Shown: piece by piece, positions 20,081 to 28,741 of the stretch
Numbering within the stretch: the first letter of the stretch is position 1
Layout: the number at the start of each line of letters is the position of its first letter
Source: Azospirillum oryzae
Lineage (GTDB): Bacteria > Pseudomonadota > Alphaproteobacteria > Azospirillales > Azospirillaceae
Length of the DNA stretch: 64,000 nucleotides
Direction of reading: 5' to 3'
NCBI RefSeq assembly: GCF_008364795.1
Contig: NZ_VTTM01000001.1
Span: 868,001 to 932,000 of the forward strand
Program-made: the position numbers and the translations under genes
The notes under the pieces: generated by a model
Database searches by the model: none
Seen by the model: the letters and a program-made list of their open reading frames with translations, nothing else
What the model was told of the DNA's origin: nothing

Positions 20081-20353
20081 TTACTCCCAGCCGGCGGCCT
20101 TCTCGCAGGCCTTGCGGGCCTGGGGATTGGCTTTTTCCCACTGAGTGATGGTCCGGGTTTCGTTGTCGTCCATCTTTTCATTCATGCAGACGCAGTATTT
20201 GTTAACCACCGCCTCCGGCACCTTGGCGTCGGCGTTGTCCTTCATGCACTGGGCCACCCACTTGGCGTTGTCGTCCGCCATGGCCGGCGAACCCACCGCC
20301 AGAATACCGAGGGACAGGACTGCGAGGGAGAGAGCAGAAACAGCGAACTTCAT
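20081..20353 (-). CDS. Small exported cysteine-containing protein
   Basis: The 90-aa product has a signal peptide (MKFAVSALSLAVLSLGILAVGSPAMA, cleaved before DD) and a 65-residue mature domain with four cysteines: QC, YCVC and AC. The CVC pair and the helical sequence suggest a compact disulfide-bonded periplasmic protein. The ATG at 20353 begins the signal peptide; five extra upstream codons are unlikely. A T-flanked terminator follows. No family was recognised. Confidence 0.75.
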   Translation of the reverse strand: MKFAVSALSLAVLSLGILAVGSPAMADDNAKWVAQCMKDNADAKVPEAVVNKYCVCMNEKMDDNETRTITQWEKANPQARKACEKAAGWE

Positions 20354-20455
20354 GAGCAGGCTCCACATTGGGCGGCGCGACGGAATGGTCGCGCCGCGCC
20401 GACAGTCGGCATCGCCAATGGTAAGAGCGATAATCAGAGTCCCACAAGGAAAGAC

Positions 20456-20478
20456 TACGCCTTAAGAAATAAGGCGTA
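20456..20478 (-). terminator. Hairpin terminator after the D-lactate dehydrogenase gene
   Basis: A nine-base perfect stem (TACGCCTTA/TAAGGCGTA) with a five-base loop lies 31 bases past the stop of the leftward dehydrogenase gene. The tail GTCTTTCC is only moderately T-rich. Confidence 0.6.
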
Positions 20479-20508
20479 ATTCATAGGCACTCGAAGACTT
20501 GCTTGTGA

Positions 20509-21912
20509 TTAGACCCGCACCACCTTGCCCGGATTCAGCAGGTTGTTTGGATCGAAGGCGCGCTTCAGGTCGCCCATGACGTTGAACGCTTCGCCGGTCT
20601 CCTGCTCCAGGAACGCCATCTTGCCATAGCCGATGCCGTGTTCGCCGGTGCAGGTGCCGCCCATCTCCAGCGCGCGGGTCACCATCTTGTCGGCAAGGCG
20701 CTGGGCCTCGGCCAACTCGGCCGGGTTCTCCGGGTCGAGGACATAGACGAGGTGGAAGTTGCCGTCACCGACATGGCCGACCATCGGGGCCAGCATGTTG
20801 GACTCCGCCAGATCCTGCTTGGTCTCCAGAATGCAGTCGGCAAGCCGCGAGATCGGCACGCAGACGTCGGTCGGCCAGCCCTTCGATCCCGGACGCAGGG
20901 CCAGCGCGGCGTAATAGGCGTCGTGCCTGGCCTGCCACAGCTTCGACCTGTCCTCCGGCCGGGTGGCCCAGGCGAACTCCATGCCGCCATGTTCCTGCGC
21001 GATGGCCGCGACCATCTCCGCCTGCTCCTTCACGCCGGCCTCGGTGCCGTGGAATTCGAAGAACAGGGTCGGGGCGACGGCGTAGTCGAGCTTGGAGTAT
21101 TTGTTGACGGCGTCGATCTGCACCTCGTCCAGCAGTTCGATGCGGGCGACCGGAACGCCGACCTGGATGGTCTGGATCACCGTGTCGACGGCGCCCTTGA
21201 TCGACTGAAAGGCGCAGACGGCCGACGAGATGGCCTCCGGAATGCCATAGAGCTTCAGCGTCACCTCGGTGATGATGCCGAGCGTGCCCTCGGAGCCGAC
21301 GAACAGGCGGGTCAGGTCATAGCCGGCCGCCGATTTGCGCGCCCGCCCGCCGGTCTTGATGACGCGGCCGTCGGCCAGAACCACGGTCAGGCCCAGGACA
21401 TTCTCGCGCATCGTGCCGTAACGCACGGCGTTGGTGCCGCTGGCCCGCGTCGCCGTCATGCCGCCCAACGAGGCGTTGGCGCCGGGATCGATGGGGAAGA
21501 ACAGGCCGGTGTCGCGCAGATGCTCGTTCAACTGCTTGCGGGTCACGCCGGCCTGAACGGTGACGTCGAGATCCTCCGGGCTGACGCGCAGGATCTGCTG
21601 CATGCCCGACAGGTCGATGGTGATGCCGCCGGCCAGAGCGGCGATGCCGCCCTCCAGAGAAGTGCCGGTGCCGAAAGGAATGACCGGCAGCTTGTGCTTC
21701 GCGCAGATCTTCACGATCGCGCTGACTTCTTCGGTCGAGTTGGCGAAGGCGACGCCATCCGGCGGACAGGGGGTGTGGTAGGACTCATCCTTGCCGTGAT
21801 GCTCGCGCACCGGCAGGGAGGTGGTGAACCGGTCGCCCAGCAGAGCCGTCAGCTCGGCCCGAGCCTCCTCGGTCAGGGCCGCGCGCGGCTGGGTGGTGGC
21901 GATGACGGTCAT
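20509..21912 (-). CDS. FAD-linked D-lactate dehydrogenase (cytochrome type)
   Basis: The 467-aa flavoprotein is of the vanillyl-alcohol oxidase/GlcD-DLD1 family. It has the PCMH FAD-binding domain (PVIPFGTGTSLEGG; NASLGGMTATRASGTNAVRYGT; FVGSEGTLGIITEVTLKL). The C-terminal oxidase domain has the GHVGDGNFH metal/substrate motif and the final TGEHGIGYGK and FDPNNLLNPGK. It most likely oxidises D-lactate to pyruvate with electrons going to cytochrome c or quinone. Glycolate oxidase GlcD is the main alternative, but GlcE/GlcF partners are absent. The ATG at 21912 has GGGGAGGA upstream. It is divergent from the aco operon. Confidence 0.88.
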   Translation of the reverse strand: MTVIATTQPRAALTEEARAELTALLGDRFTTSLPVREHHGKDESYHTPCPPDGVAFANSTEEVSAIVKICAKHKLPVIPFGTGTSLEGGIAALAGGITIDLSGMQQILRVSPEDLDVTVQAGVTRKQLNEHLRDTGLFFPIDPGANASLGGMTATRASGTNAVRYGTMRENVLGLTVVLADGRVIKTGGRARKSAAGYDLTRLFVGSEGTLGIITEVTLKLYGIPEAISSAVCAFQSIKGAVDTVIQTIQVGVPVARIELLDEVQIDAVNKYSKLDYAVAPTLFFEFHGTEAGVKEQAEMVAAIAQEHGGMEFAWATRPEDRSKLWQARHDAYYAALALRPGSKGWPTDVCVPISRLADCILETKQDLAESNMLAPMVGHVGDGNFHLVYVLDPENPAELAEAQRLADKMVTRALEMGGTCTGEHGIGYGKMAFLEQETGEAFNVMGDLKRAFDPNNLLNPGKVVRV

Positions 21913-22073
21913 GGGTGTTGTCCTCCCCGCTCCAAGATTCATTGGGATGGTTCATTGGTATGACCAAGCGAGGCTAAAGCGGCGGATGAGTGCTTGGCAA
22001 GACGGGCGCTGCGCAGGGGTGGAATGCCGGAGTGCCACAGGTTGGCTCCAAGTCCATGAGCGAACCGCCACAC

Positions 22074-22096
22074 CTGTTGCACCGGCGGCGCAACAG
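22074..22096. promoter_or_regulatory. Enhancer-type inverted repeat 1 (CTGTTGC-N9-GCAACAG)
   Basis: Perfect seven-base arms are separated by nine bases. The half-site TGTTGC/GCAACA is the same as in the second repeat five bases downstream. It lies about 85-107 bases before the -24 element, the usual position for an activator of sigma-54 RNA polymerase such as AcoR. Confidence 0.65.
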
Positions 22097-22100
22097 TCCG

Positions 22101-22116
22101 TGCAACACCTGTTGCA
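22101..22116. promoter_or_regulatory. Enhancer-type inverted repeat 2 (TGCAACA-CC-TGTTGCA)
   Basis: Perfect seven-base arms are separated by two bases, 64 bases upstream of the -24 element. It shares half-sites with repeat 1. AcoR binding is inferred; acoR itself is not in the window. Confidence 0.65.
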
Positions 22117-22180
22117 ACGCCCCACCCCGCCGCACCACCCCGAACCGCTGAAAATCAAGAAAATCCGCTGAACTGACCAT

Positions 22181-22197
22181 CTGGCACGGCAGTTGCT
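22181..22197 (+). promoter_or_regulatory. Sigma-54 promoter of the aco operon
   Basis: CTGGCACGGCAGTTGCT matches the -24/-12 consensus (TGGCAC-N5-TTGCW) at every key base. The acoX start lies 60 bases downstream. Sigma-54 control of acetoin catabolism through AcoR is established in other bacteria. Confidence 0.92.
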
Positions 22198-22257
22198 CTT
22201 ACTCCCTCGAACCGCACGTCGATCAACGGCGCGCATCAACGAGGGGGAGGCGCAATC

Positions 22258-23322
22258 TTGGCTCCGGTCGTCGGCATCGTCGCCAATCCGGTTTCCGCCC
22301 GCGACATCCGCCGGGTCGTCGCCAACGCCACCAGCCTGCAGATCGCCGACCGGGCGAACATCCTGCTGCGGGTGCTGGCGGCATTGCAGGCCTGCGGCGT
22401 CCGCGACGTTCTGATGATGCCGGAGAATGGCGGCATCCGCGCCCATGTCGAACGCGGCATGATGCGGGCCCGCTCACGCGGCGAGGACATCTACCCTGCC
22501 CTCCACCCGGTCGCCATGCCGATCACCGGCACCGTCGCCGACACCCACCGCGCCACCGCGGAGATGCGGCGGGCGGGCGTCTCGGCCCTGGTGGTGCTGG
22601 GCGGCGACGGCACCCATCGGGCGGTGGCGGCGGAATGCGGGACGGTGCCGATCGCCGGCATCTCCACCGGCACCAACAACGCCTTCCCCGAACACCGCGA
22701 GCCGACGATCACCGGGCTCGCCACCGGGCTGGCGGTCACCGGCCGGGTGCCGCCGCACATCGCTTTCACCGCCAACAAGCGCATTGACGTCTCCCTCATC
22801 AACGGGGCGAACGGCGGCGCCGTCACCGAAATGGCGCTGGTCGATGTGGCATTGGTGACGGAGCGCTACATCGGCGCCCGCGCCCTGTGGCGGACCGAGA
22901 ATTTCCGCGAACTCTACGTCACCTTCGCCGACCCGGAGGTGATCGGCATGTCGGCCATCGCCGGCTTGCTGGAACCCGTCGGCCGCGACGAGAGCGGCGG
23001 CCTGATGGTGCGGCTGTCACCGGACGGCGACTGCCGCAAGGCTGCCACCACGCTCCACGCCCCCATCGCGCCGGGGATGATGGCCCGGGTCGGCATCACC
23101 GACTGGCGCCGCATGCCGGCCGACGTGGCCTTCGTGCCGGAGGTCACCGCCGGCTCCATCGCGCTGGATGGGGAGCGCGAACTGTCCTTCTCCGAACGCG
23201 ACCGTCTGTCCCTGACGCTCCGGGACGACGCCTTCCGCACCGTCAACGTCGCCGCAGTGATGCGGCACGCCGGCCAGAACCGGCTGCTGACCGGCACCCC
23301 GGTGCCCGTCGCCGCCTTCTGA
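22258..23322 (+). CDS. acoX: Acetoin catabolism protein AcoX (NAD-kinase-like fold)
   Basis: The 354-aa protein belongs to the AcoX family of ATP-NAD kinase-like proteins that accompany acetoin dehydrogenase operons. The kinase-type motif VVLGGDGTHRAVA lies near residues 113-126 and a GISTGTNNAFPE motif near 139-150. Its exact role in acetoin breakdown is not known. The start is TTG at 22258, supported by GAGGGGGAGG eight bases upstream; no ATG precedes the conserved VGIVANPVSARD segment. It is the first gene behind the sigma-54 promoter, 37 bases before acoA. Confidence 0.9.
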   Translation: MAPVVGIVANPVSARDIRRVVANATSLQIADRANILLRVLAALQACGVRDVLMMPENGGIRAHVERGMMRARSRGEDIYPALHPVAMPITGTVADTHRATAEMRRAGVSALVVLGGDGTHRAVAAECGTVPIAGISTGTNNAFPEHREPTITGLATGLAVTGRVPPHIAFTANKRIDVSLINGANGGAVTEMALVDVALVTERYIGARALWRTENFRELYVTFADPEVIGMSAIAGLLEPVGRDESGGLMVRLSPDGDCRKAATTLHAPIAPGMMARVGITDWRRMPADVAFVPEVTAGSIALDGERELSFSERDRLSLTLRDDAFRTVNVAAVMRHAGQNRLLTGTPVPVAAF

Positions 23323-23359
23323 CAACCACAACCCAAATCAACCAGGGAGAAAACACCTC

Positions 23360-24343
23360 ATGGCCCAGAATCCCTTCCCCCTCGGCAAGGATGAGCTGCT
23401 GAAGGCCTACCGCACCATGCGGACGATCCGCGAGTTCGAGGAGCGGCTGCACGTCGATTTCGCCAAGGGCGACATCCCCGGCTTCGTCCACCTCTATGCC
23501 GGCGAGGAGGCCTGCGCCACCGGCATCATGATGCACCTGAACGACAACGACCGCATCGCCTCCACCCACCGCGGCCATGGCCACTGCATCGCCAAGGGCG
23601 TCGACGTCCACGCGATGATGGCGGAGATCTATGGCCGTTCCACCGGCGCCTGCCGGGGCAAGGGCGGGTCGATGCACATCGCCGACCTGTCCAAGGGCAT
23701 GATGGGCGCCAACGGCATCCTGGGCGCCGGTGCGCCGCTGATCTGCGGGGCGGCGCTGGCGGCCAAGGTGCGCGGCGACCGCGGCGTCGGCATCACCTTC
23801 GTCGGCGACGGCGCGTCCAACCAGGGCACCTTCCTGGAAAGCCTGAACCTCGCCGCGGTGTGGAACCTGCCGGTGGTCTTCGTGGTGGAAAACAACGGCT
23901 ATGCCGAATCCACGGCGATGGAATGGGCGGTGTCCTGCGACAGCTACGTCGACCGCGCCACCGGCTTCGGCATGCCGGGCGTGACGGTGGACGGCACCGA
24001 CTTCTTCGCTGTGTACGAGGCGGCGGGCGAGATCATCCGCCGTGCCCGCGACGGCGGCGGTCCGGCGCTGTTGGAATGCAACATGGTCCGCTTCTACGGC
24101 CATTTCGAAGGCGACGCCCAGACCTACCGCGCCAAGGGCGAGCTGGAGGCGATCCGCGCGACGCGCGACTGCCTGACCATCCTGTCGGAACGGGTGATCG
24201 AGGCCGGGGTGATCGGCCGCGACGAATTGCAGACCATCGACCGCGAGGTGAACGCGCTGATCGAAGACGCCGTGCGCGCCGCCAAGGCCGCCCCGCTGCC
24301 GGTGGCCGAAGACCTGCTGCGCGACGTCTACGTCTCCTACTGA
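23360..24343 (+). CDS. acoA: Acetoin dehydrogenase E1 component, alpha subunit
   Basis: The 327-aa subunit binds thiamine diphosphate and, with AcoB, cleaves acetoin to acetaldehyde and an acetyl group passed to the E2 lipoyl domain. Recognisable segments are MRTIREFEERL, HLYAGEEACATGI, the THRGHGH and GRSTGACRGKGGSMH loop, and the ThDP motif GDGASNQGTFLESLNLAAVWNLPVVFVVENN. Length is normal for AcoA. It is followed 35 bases later by acoB. Confidence 0.94.
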   Translation: MAQNPFPLGKDELLKAYRTMRTIREFEERLHVDFAKGDIPGFVHLYAGEEACATGIMMHLNDNDRIASTHRGHGHCIAKGVDVHAMMAEIYGRSTGACRGKGGSMHIADLSKGMMGANGILGAGAPLICGAALAAKVRGDRGVGITFVGDGASNQGTFLESLNLAAVWNLPVVFVVENNGYAESTAMEWAVSCDSYVDRATGFGMPGVTVDGTDFFAVYEAAGEIIRRARDGGGPALLECNMVRFYGHFEGDAQTYRAKGELEAIRATRDCLTILSERVIEAGVIGRDELQTIDREVNALIEDAVRAAKAAPLPVAEDLLRDVYVSY

Positions 24344-24378
24344 GCCCATTCAAGAAACGCCAAACGCGGAGGAAACAC

Positions 24379-25410
24379 ATGTCCCGCAAGATCAGCATGA
24401 AGCAGGCGATCAACGAGGCCCTGGACCTGGAGATGCGCCGCGACCCCACCGTCATCGTCATGGGCGAGGACATCGTCGGCGGTACCGGCGCCCAGGGCGA
24501 GGACGACGCCTGGGGCGGCGTGCTGGGCGTCACCAAGGGGCTGTACGCCAAGCACGGCAACCGGCTGATGGACACGCCGCTGTCGGAATCCGCCTATATC
24601 GGTGCCGCCGTCGGTGCCGCCGCCTGCGGGCTGCGGCCGGTGGCGGAGCTGATGTTCCTGGACTTCATGGGCGTCTGCTTCGACCAGATCTTCAACCAGG
24701 CCGCCAAGTTCCGCTACATGTTCGGCGGCAAGGCGGAGACGCCGGTGGTGATCCGCGGCATGGTCGGCGCCGGCTTCCGCGCCGCCGCCCAGCATTCGCA
24801 GATGCTGACCCCGCTGTTCACCCACATTCCGGGGCTGAAGGTGGTCTGCCCCAGCAACGCCTATGACGCCAAGGGCCTGCTGATCCAGTCGATCCGCGAC
24901 AACGACCCGGTCATCTTCTGCGAGCACAAGAACCTCTACGGCCTGGAGTGCGAGGTCCCGGCGGAGAGCTACGCCATCCCCTTCGGCGAGGCGAACGTGT
25001 TGCGCGACGGCGACGACGTGACCATCGTCAGCTATGGCCTGACCGTCCACCGCGCGATGGAGGCGGCGACGGCGCTGGCCAAGGACGGCACCGAGGCGGA
25101 GGTGATCGACCTGCGCACCCTGTCGCCCATCGATTGGGACACCATCGTCGAGAGCGTCGAGCGCACCGGCCGTCTGGTGGTCGTGGACGAGGCGCACCCG
25201 CGCTGCAACCTCGCCACCGACATCGCGGCCTTCGTCGGCCAGAACGCCTTCGGGGCGTTGAAGGCCGGCATACAGATGGTGACCGCGCCCCACACGCCGG
25301 TGCCCTTCGCGCCCTCGCTGGAGGATCTGTACGTCCCCAGCGCCGACAGCATCGCCAGCGCCGTGAAGCGCACCCTGTCGCCCAAGGGGGCGCGCAGCAT
25401 CGCGGCGTGA
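24379..25410 (+). CDS. acoB: Acetoin dehydrogenase E1 component, beta subunit
   Basis: The 343-aa protein is the transketolase-like beta subunit of the E1 heterotetramer. It shows VIVMGEDIVGGTGAQGEDDAWGG at the N-terminus, DTPLSESAYIGAAVGAAACGLRPVAELMF, and the C-terminal VIDLRTLSPIDWDTI and VVVDEAHPRCN. The ATG at 24379 has GGAGG eight bases upstream. It is followed by a 106-bp palindromic repeat before acoC. Confidence 0.95.
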   Translation: MSRKISMKQAINEALDLEMRRDPTVIVMGEDIVGGTGAQGEDDAWGGVLGVTKGLYAKHGNRLMDTPLSESAYIGAAVGAAACGLRPVAELMFLDFMGVCFDQIFNQAAKFRYMFGGKAETPVVIRGMVGAGFRAAAQHSQMLTPLFTHIPGLKVVCPSNAYDAKGLLIQSIRDNDPVIFCEHKNLYGLECEVPAESYAIPFGEANVLRDGDDVTIVSYGLTVHRAMEAATALAKDGTEAEVIDLRTLSPIDWDTIVESVERTGRLVVVDEAHPRCNLATDIAAFVGQNAFGALKAGIQMVTAPHTPVPFAPSLEDLYVPSADSIASAVKRTLSPKGARSIAA

Positions 25411-25427
25411 GGTAGGCGCCGGCCTGA

Positions 25428-25533
25428 ATGCCCCCTCCCTAACCCTCCCCCGCTGGCGCGGGAGAGGGAACTGCCGCCGCTTTGCGTAAGGCACCCTCTC
25501 CCGCGAAGCGGGGGAGGGCTGGGGAGGGGGCAT
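25428..25533. repeat. 106-bp palindromic intergenic repeat between acoB and acoC
   Basis: Both ends read ATGCCCCCTCCC (left) and its complement (right). The inward arms continue through CCCTCCCCCGCT and GCGCGGGAGAGGG with their counterparts, leaving a small unpaired centre near 25470-25490. It is the type of high-GC repeated element found between genes in related genomes. No second copy was found in this window. It may shape the acoB/acoC mRNA ends. Confidence 0.75.
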
Positions 25534-25572
25534 CCCTAGCAAAACAAAAAATCCCCCAGGAGACCGAGTTCC

Positions 25573-26697
25573 ATGTTGAACGAGCGCATCAAGCCCATCG
25601 TCATGCCGAAATGGGGCCTGTCCATGTCGGAGGGCAAGGTCACCGGCTGGCTGAAGCGGCCGGGGTCCACCATCTCCATCGGCGATGAGTTGCTGGAGGT
25701 CGAAACCGACAAGATCACCAACGTGGTCGAGGCGGGAGAGACCGGCGTCCTGCGCCGCGTGCTGGGCGAGCCCGGCACCGTCTATCCGGTCAAGGCGCTG
25801 ATCGCCGTGCTGGCCGAACCCGACGTGCCGGACGACGACATCGACGCCTTCATCAACGCCTATGCCGTCCCGGTCACCGAAGGCGACGGCGAGGCGGATG
25901 CCGGCCCGCAATACCACACCGCCGAAACGCCGGCCGGCACCATCCGCTACGCCAAGCGGGGCGAGACTGGACCCACCATCCTGCTGGTCCACGGCTTCGG
26001 CGGCGATCTCGACAACTGGCTGTTCACCATCGACGCTCTGGCGGAGAAGGCTACCGTCTACGCGCTCGACCTGCCCGGCCATGGGCAATCCACGAAGCAG
26101 ATCGCCGATGCCAGCCTGTCCGGCCTGTCGAAGGCGGTGCTGGGCTTCCTCGACACGGTCGGGGTGGAGCGCGCCCATTTCGTCGGCCATTCCATGGGCG
26201 GAGCGGTGTCGATGCGCACGGCGCTCGACGCGCCGGGCCGGGTGGCGTCGCTGTCGCTGATCGCGTCGGCCGGCCTCGGCGAGCAGATCGACCACGGCTA
26301 TATCCAGGGCTTCATCGGTGCGACATCGCGCCGCGACCTTAAACCGGTCCTGGAGACGCTGTTCGCCGACCGCGGCCTTGTCAGCCGCCAGATGGTTGAC
26401 GACCTCTTGAAGTACAAGCGTCTGGACGGCGTGGACGAGGCCCTGCGGGCGCTGTCGGCGTCGCTGTTCGCCGAGGGTCGGCAGGCCAGCGTGCTCGCCT
26501 CCGGAATCGCGGATGCCAGGACGCCCACGCTGGTCGTGTGGGGCGAGGAGGATCGCGTCATCCCCGCCGACCACGCCCAGGCGCTGGCCAACACGGCACA
26601 GGTCGCCGTCATCCCCGGCGCCGGCCACATGGTGCAGATGGAGGCGGCCGGCAAAGTGAACGCGCTGCTGAAGGACCACATCGCGAAAGCGGACTGA
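25573..26697 (+). CDS. acoC: Acetoin dehydrogenase E2 component (dihydrolipoyl acetyltransferase, AcoC type)
   Basis: The 374-aa protein has an N-terminal lipoyl domain (about 8-85) with the lipoylated lysine in VETDKI, then an alpha/beta-hydrolase-like domain (about 130-370) with LLVHGFGGD and the GHSMGG nucleophile elbow. This hydrolase-fold E2 replaces the usual chloramphenicol-acetyltransferase fold and is characteristic of AcoC. It accepts the acetyl group and gives it to CoA. The lipoyl group needed here could come from the lipA at the operon's end. Confidence 0.95.
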   Translation: MLNERIKPIVMPKWGLSMSEGKVTGWLKRPGSTISIGDELLEVETDKITNVVEAGETGVLRRVLGEPGTVYPVKALIAVLAEPDVPDDDIDAFINAYAVPVTEGDGEADAGPQYHTAETPAGTIRYAKRGETGPTILLVHGFGGDLDNWLFTIDALAEKATVYALDLPGHGQSTKQIADASLSGLSKAVLGFLDTVGVERAHFVGHSMGGAVSMRTALDAPGRVASLSLIASAGLGEQIDHGYIQGFIGATSRRDLKPVLETLFADRGLVSRQMVDDLLKYKRLDGVDEALRALSASLFAEGRQASVLASGIADARTPTLVVWGEEDRVIPADHAQALANTAQVAVIPGAGHMVQMEAAGKVNALLKDHIAKAD

Positions 26698-26795
26698 GGC
26701 CCGACCGGCCTCACCAATCCAACCGCCCTTCGGTTCCCGATCCACCCGCAACCGGCGCGCAGGCTATCCGCCAGCGCGCCGGCAGGAGACCGCTC

Positions 26796-27581
26796 ATGCC
26801 TGATTTCAAGGACAAGAGCATCATCGTCACCGGCGCCGGCCGCGGCATCGGCGCCACCATCGCCAAGGCGCTGGCCGCCGACGGTGCCAGGCTGACCATC
26901 GCCGACCGCACCGAGGCCGACGCGCAACAGGTGGCCGAGGCAATCCGCGCCGCCGGCGGCGCGGCAATCGCCGTCACCGTCGATGTCCGCGACCGCGCCG
27001 CCGTCCGCCGTATGATCGACGAGACGGTGAAGGCCCATGGCCGGCTCGACGTCATCTTCAACAATGCCGGCATCGCCCAGACCAAGCCCTTCCTCGACAT
27101 CACCGAGGACGACTGGCACACGGTCAACGACGTCAACGCGCTGGGCGTGCTGATCGGCATGCAGGAAGCGATCAAGACGTTCAAGAAGCAGGGTGGCGGC
27201 GGCAAGATCGTCAACACCGCCTCCATCGCCGGCAAGCAGGGCTACGAGCCGCTGGCCCATTACTCCGCCAGCAAGTTCGCCGTCGTGGCATTGACCCAGG
27301 CCGCCGCCCGCGGCTTCGGCAAGGACGGCATCACCGCCAACGCCATCTGCCCCGGCGTGGTGGCGACCGAGATGTGGAAGATCATCGACCAGGGTTTCCG
27401 CGACACCGGCATCACCAAGTCCGAGAACGAGGCCTTCGACATGTTCGCCGCCGGCGCCGTGCTGGGCCGGCCGTCGCGGCCCGACGATCTGGTCGGCGTC
27501 GCCCGCTTCCTCGCCTCGTCGGACAGCGACTTCATGACCGGACAGTCCCTGCTGGTCGACGGCGGGATGGTGTTCGCCTGA
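26796..27581 (+). CDS. Short-chain dehydrogenase, probable acetoin/diacetyl reductase
   Basis: The 261-aa SDR has the cofactor motif TGAGRGIG at the N-terminus, NNAG, the catalytic Ser in NTASIAGKQG and the YSASK motif near 157. Length and the GKQGYEPLAHYSASKFAV region match BudC/ButA-type acetoin reductases, which interconvert acetoin, diacetyl and 2,3-butanediol. The position between acoC and a butanediol dehydrogenase supports this. The ATG at 26796 has GGCAGGAG upstream. Stereospecificity cannot be read from sequence. Confidence 0.85.
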   Translation: MPDFKDKSIIVTGAGRGIGATIAKALAADGARLTIADRTEADAQQVAEAIRAAGGAAIAVTVDVRDRAAVRRMIDETVKAHGRLDVIFNNAGIAQTKPFLDITEDDWHTVNDVNALGVLIGMQEAIKTFKKQGGGGKIVNTASIAGKQGYEPLAHYSASKFAVVALTQAAARGFGKDGITANAICPGVVATEMWKIIDQGFRDTGITKSENEAFDMFAAGAVLGRPSRPDDLVGVARFLASSDSDFMTGQSLLVDGGMVFA

Positions 27582-27628
27582 TCGTCCCGACCGCTCGCCT
27601 CACAACGATAAAACCGGAGGACAACACC

Positions 27629-28741
27629 ATGAGTGCCACGTCGATGAAGGCCGCCGTCTGGCACGGCCGCAAGGACATCCGGGTCGAGGACGTGCCGCTG
27701 CCGGGCGCGCCGCCCGCCGGCTGGGTGCAGATCAAAGTGCATTGGTGCGGCATCTGCGGGTCCGACCTGCATGAATATGTCGCCGGCCCGGTCTTCATCC
27801 CCGTCGATACGCCCCACCCGCTGACCGGGCTGAAGGGCCAATGCATCCTGGGCCACGAGTTCAGCGGCGAGATCGCGACGCTGGGCGAGGGCGTCACCGG
27901 CTTCGCGGTCGGCGATCGGGTGGCGGCCGACGCCTGCCAGCATTGCGGCGAGTGCTATTACTGCAAGCACGGCATGTACAACATCTGCGAAAAGCTGGCA
28001 TTCACCGGCCTGATGAACAACGGCGCTTTCGCCAGCCTGGTCAATGTGCCGGCCGAGCTGCTCTACAAGCTGCCCGACGGCTTCCCGACCGAGGCCGGCG
28101 CCCTGATCGAGCCGCTGGCGGTCGGCATGCATGCGGTGAAGAAGGCCGGCAGCATCGTCGGCGAAACGGTGGTGGTGGTCGGCGCCGGCACCATCGGGCT
28201 GTGCACCATCATGTGCGCGAAGGCGGCGGGAGCCGGGCGGATCATCGTCCTTGAGATGTCCGCCGCCCGCAAGGCCAAGGCGCTGGAGGTCGGCGCCAGC
28301 ATCGTGCTCGACCCCAAGGAGTGCGACGCGGTGGCGGAGGTGAAGGCGCTGACCGGCGGTTACGGCGCCGACGTGTCGTTCGAATGCATCGGCCACCGCG
28401 ACACGGCGAAGCTCGCCATCGACGTGATCCGCAAGGCCGGCAAGACCGTTCTGGTCGGCATCTTCGAGGAGCCGAGTTCCTTCAACTTCTTCGAGATCGT
28501 CGCCACCGAGAAGCAGGTCATCGGCTCTCTCGCCTACAATGGCGAGTTCGCTGACGTCATCCGCTTCATCGCCGACGGCCGCATCGACGTGCAGCCGCTG
28601 ATCACCGGCCGCATCACGCTGGACGACATCGTCAGCGGCGGCTTCGAGGAACTGGTCGCCCACAAGGACCGCAACGTGAAGATCATCGTGCAGCCGCAGG
28701 CGGCGCTTGCTGCGGCCGAACAGCCGGAGCTTGTTCACTGA
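27629..28741 (+). CDS. Zinc-dependent 2,3-butanediol dehydrogenase
   Basis: The 370-aa medium-chain dehydrogenase carries catalytic zinc ligands C40, H76 and E77 ([19 protein letters not shown]) and structural zinc cysteines C106, C109, C112 and C120. The NAD-binding site is [10 protein letters not shown]. The HEYVAGP and PHPLTG region resembles (R,R)-2,3-butanediol dehydrogenases. It supplies acetoin to the acetoin dehydrogenase complex. The ATG has GGAGG nine bases upstream, and the TGA overlaps the lipA start by one base. Confidence 0.9.
   Translation: MSATSMKAAVWHGRKDIRVEDVPLPGAPPAGWVQIKVHWCGICGSDLHEYVAGPVFIPVDTPHPLTGLKGQCILGHEFSGEIATLGEGVTGFAVGDRVAADACQHCGECYYCKHGMYNICEKLAFTGLMNNGAFASLVNVPAELLYKLPDGFPTEAGALIEPLAVGMHAVKKAGSIVGETVVVVGAGTIGLCTIMCAKAAGAGRIIVLEMSAARKAKALEVGASIVLDPKECDAVAEVKALTGGYGADVSFECIGHRDTAKLAIDVIRKAGKTVLVGIFEEPSSFNFFEIVATEKQVIGSLAYNGEFADVIRFIADGRIDVQPLITGRITLDDIVSGGFEELVAHKDRNVKIIVQPQAALAAAEQPELVH

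Larger units (their letters stand above)
21913..22257. other. 345-bp divergent control region of the aco operon
   Basis: The region contains two enhancer-type inverted repeats (22074-22096 and 22101-22116) and a sigma-54 promoter (22181-22197), all oriented for acoX. Promoter elements for the leftward dehydrogenase gene must lie at the left end but were not recognised. No gene was seen. Confidence 0.75.

Noticed and set aside
25428-25533. CRISPR-like or simple terminator element
   Set aside because: There is a single palindromic unit with no spacer array and no T-run.
24337-26751. 804-codon open frame on the minus strand opposite acoB and acoC
   Set aside because: Antisense to two clear enzyme genes, of low-complexity composition, and reading through the palindromic repeat.
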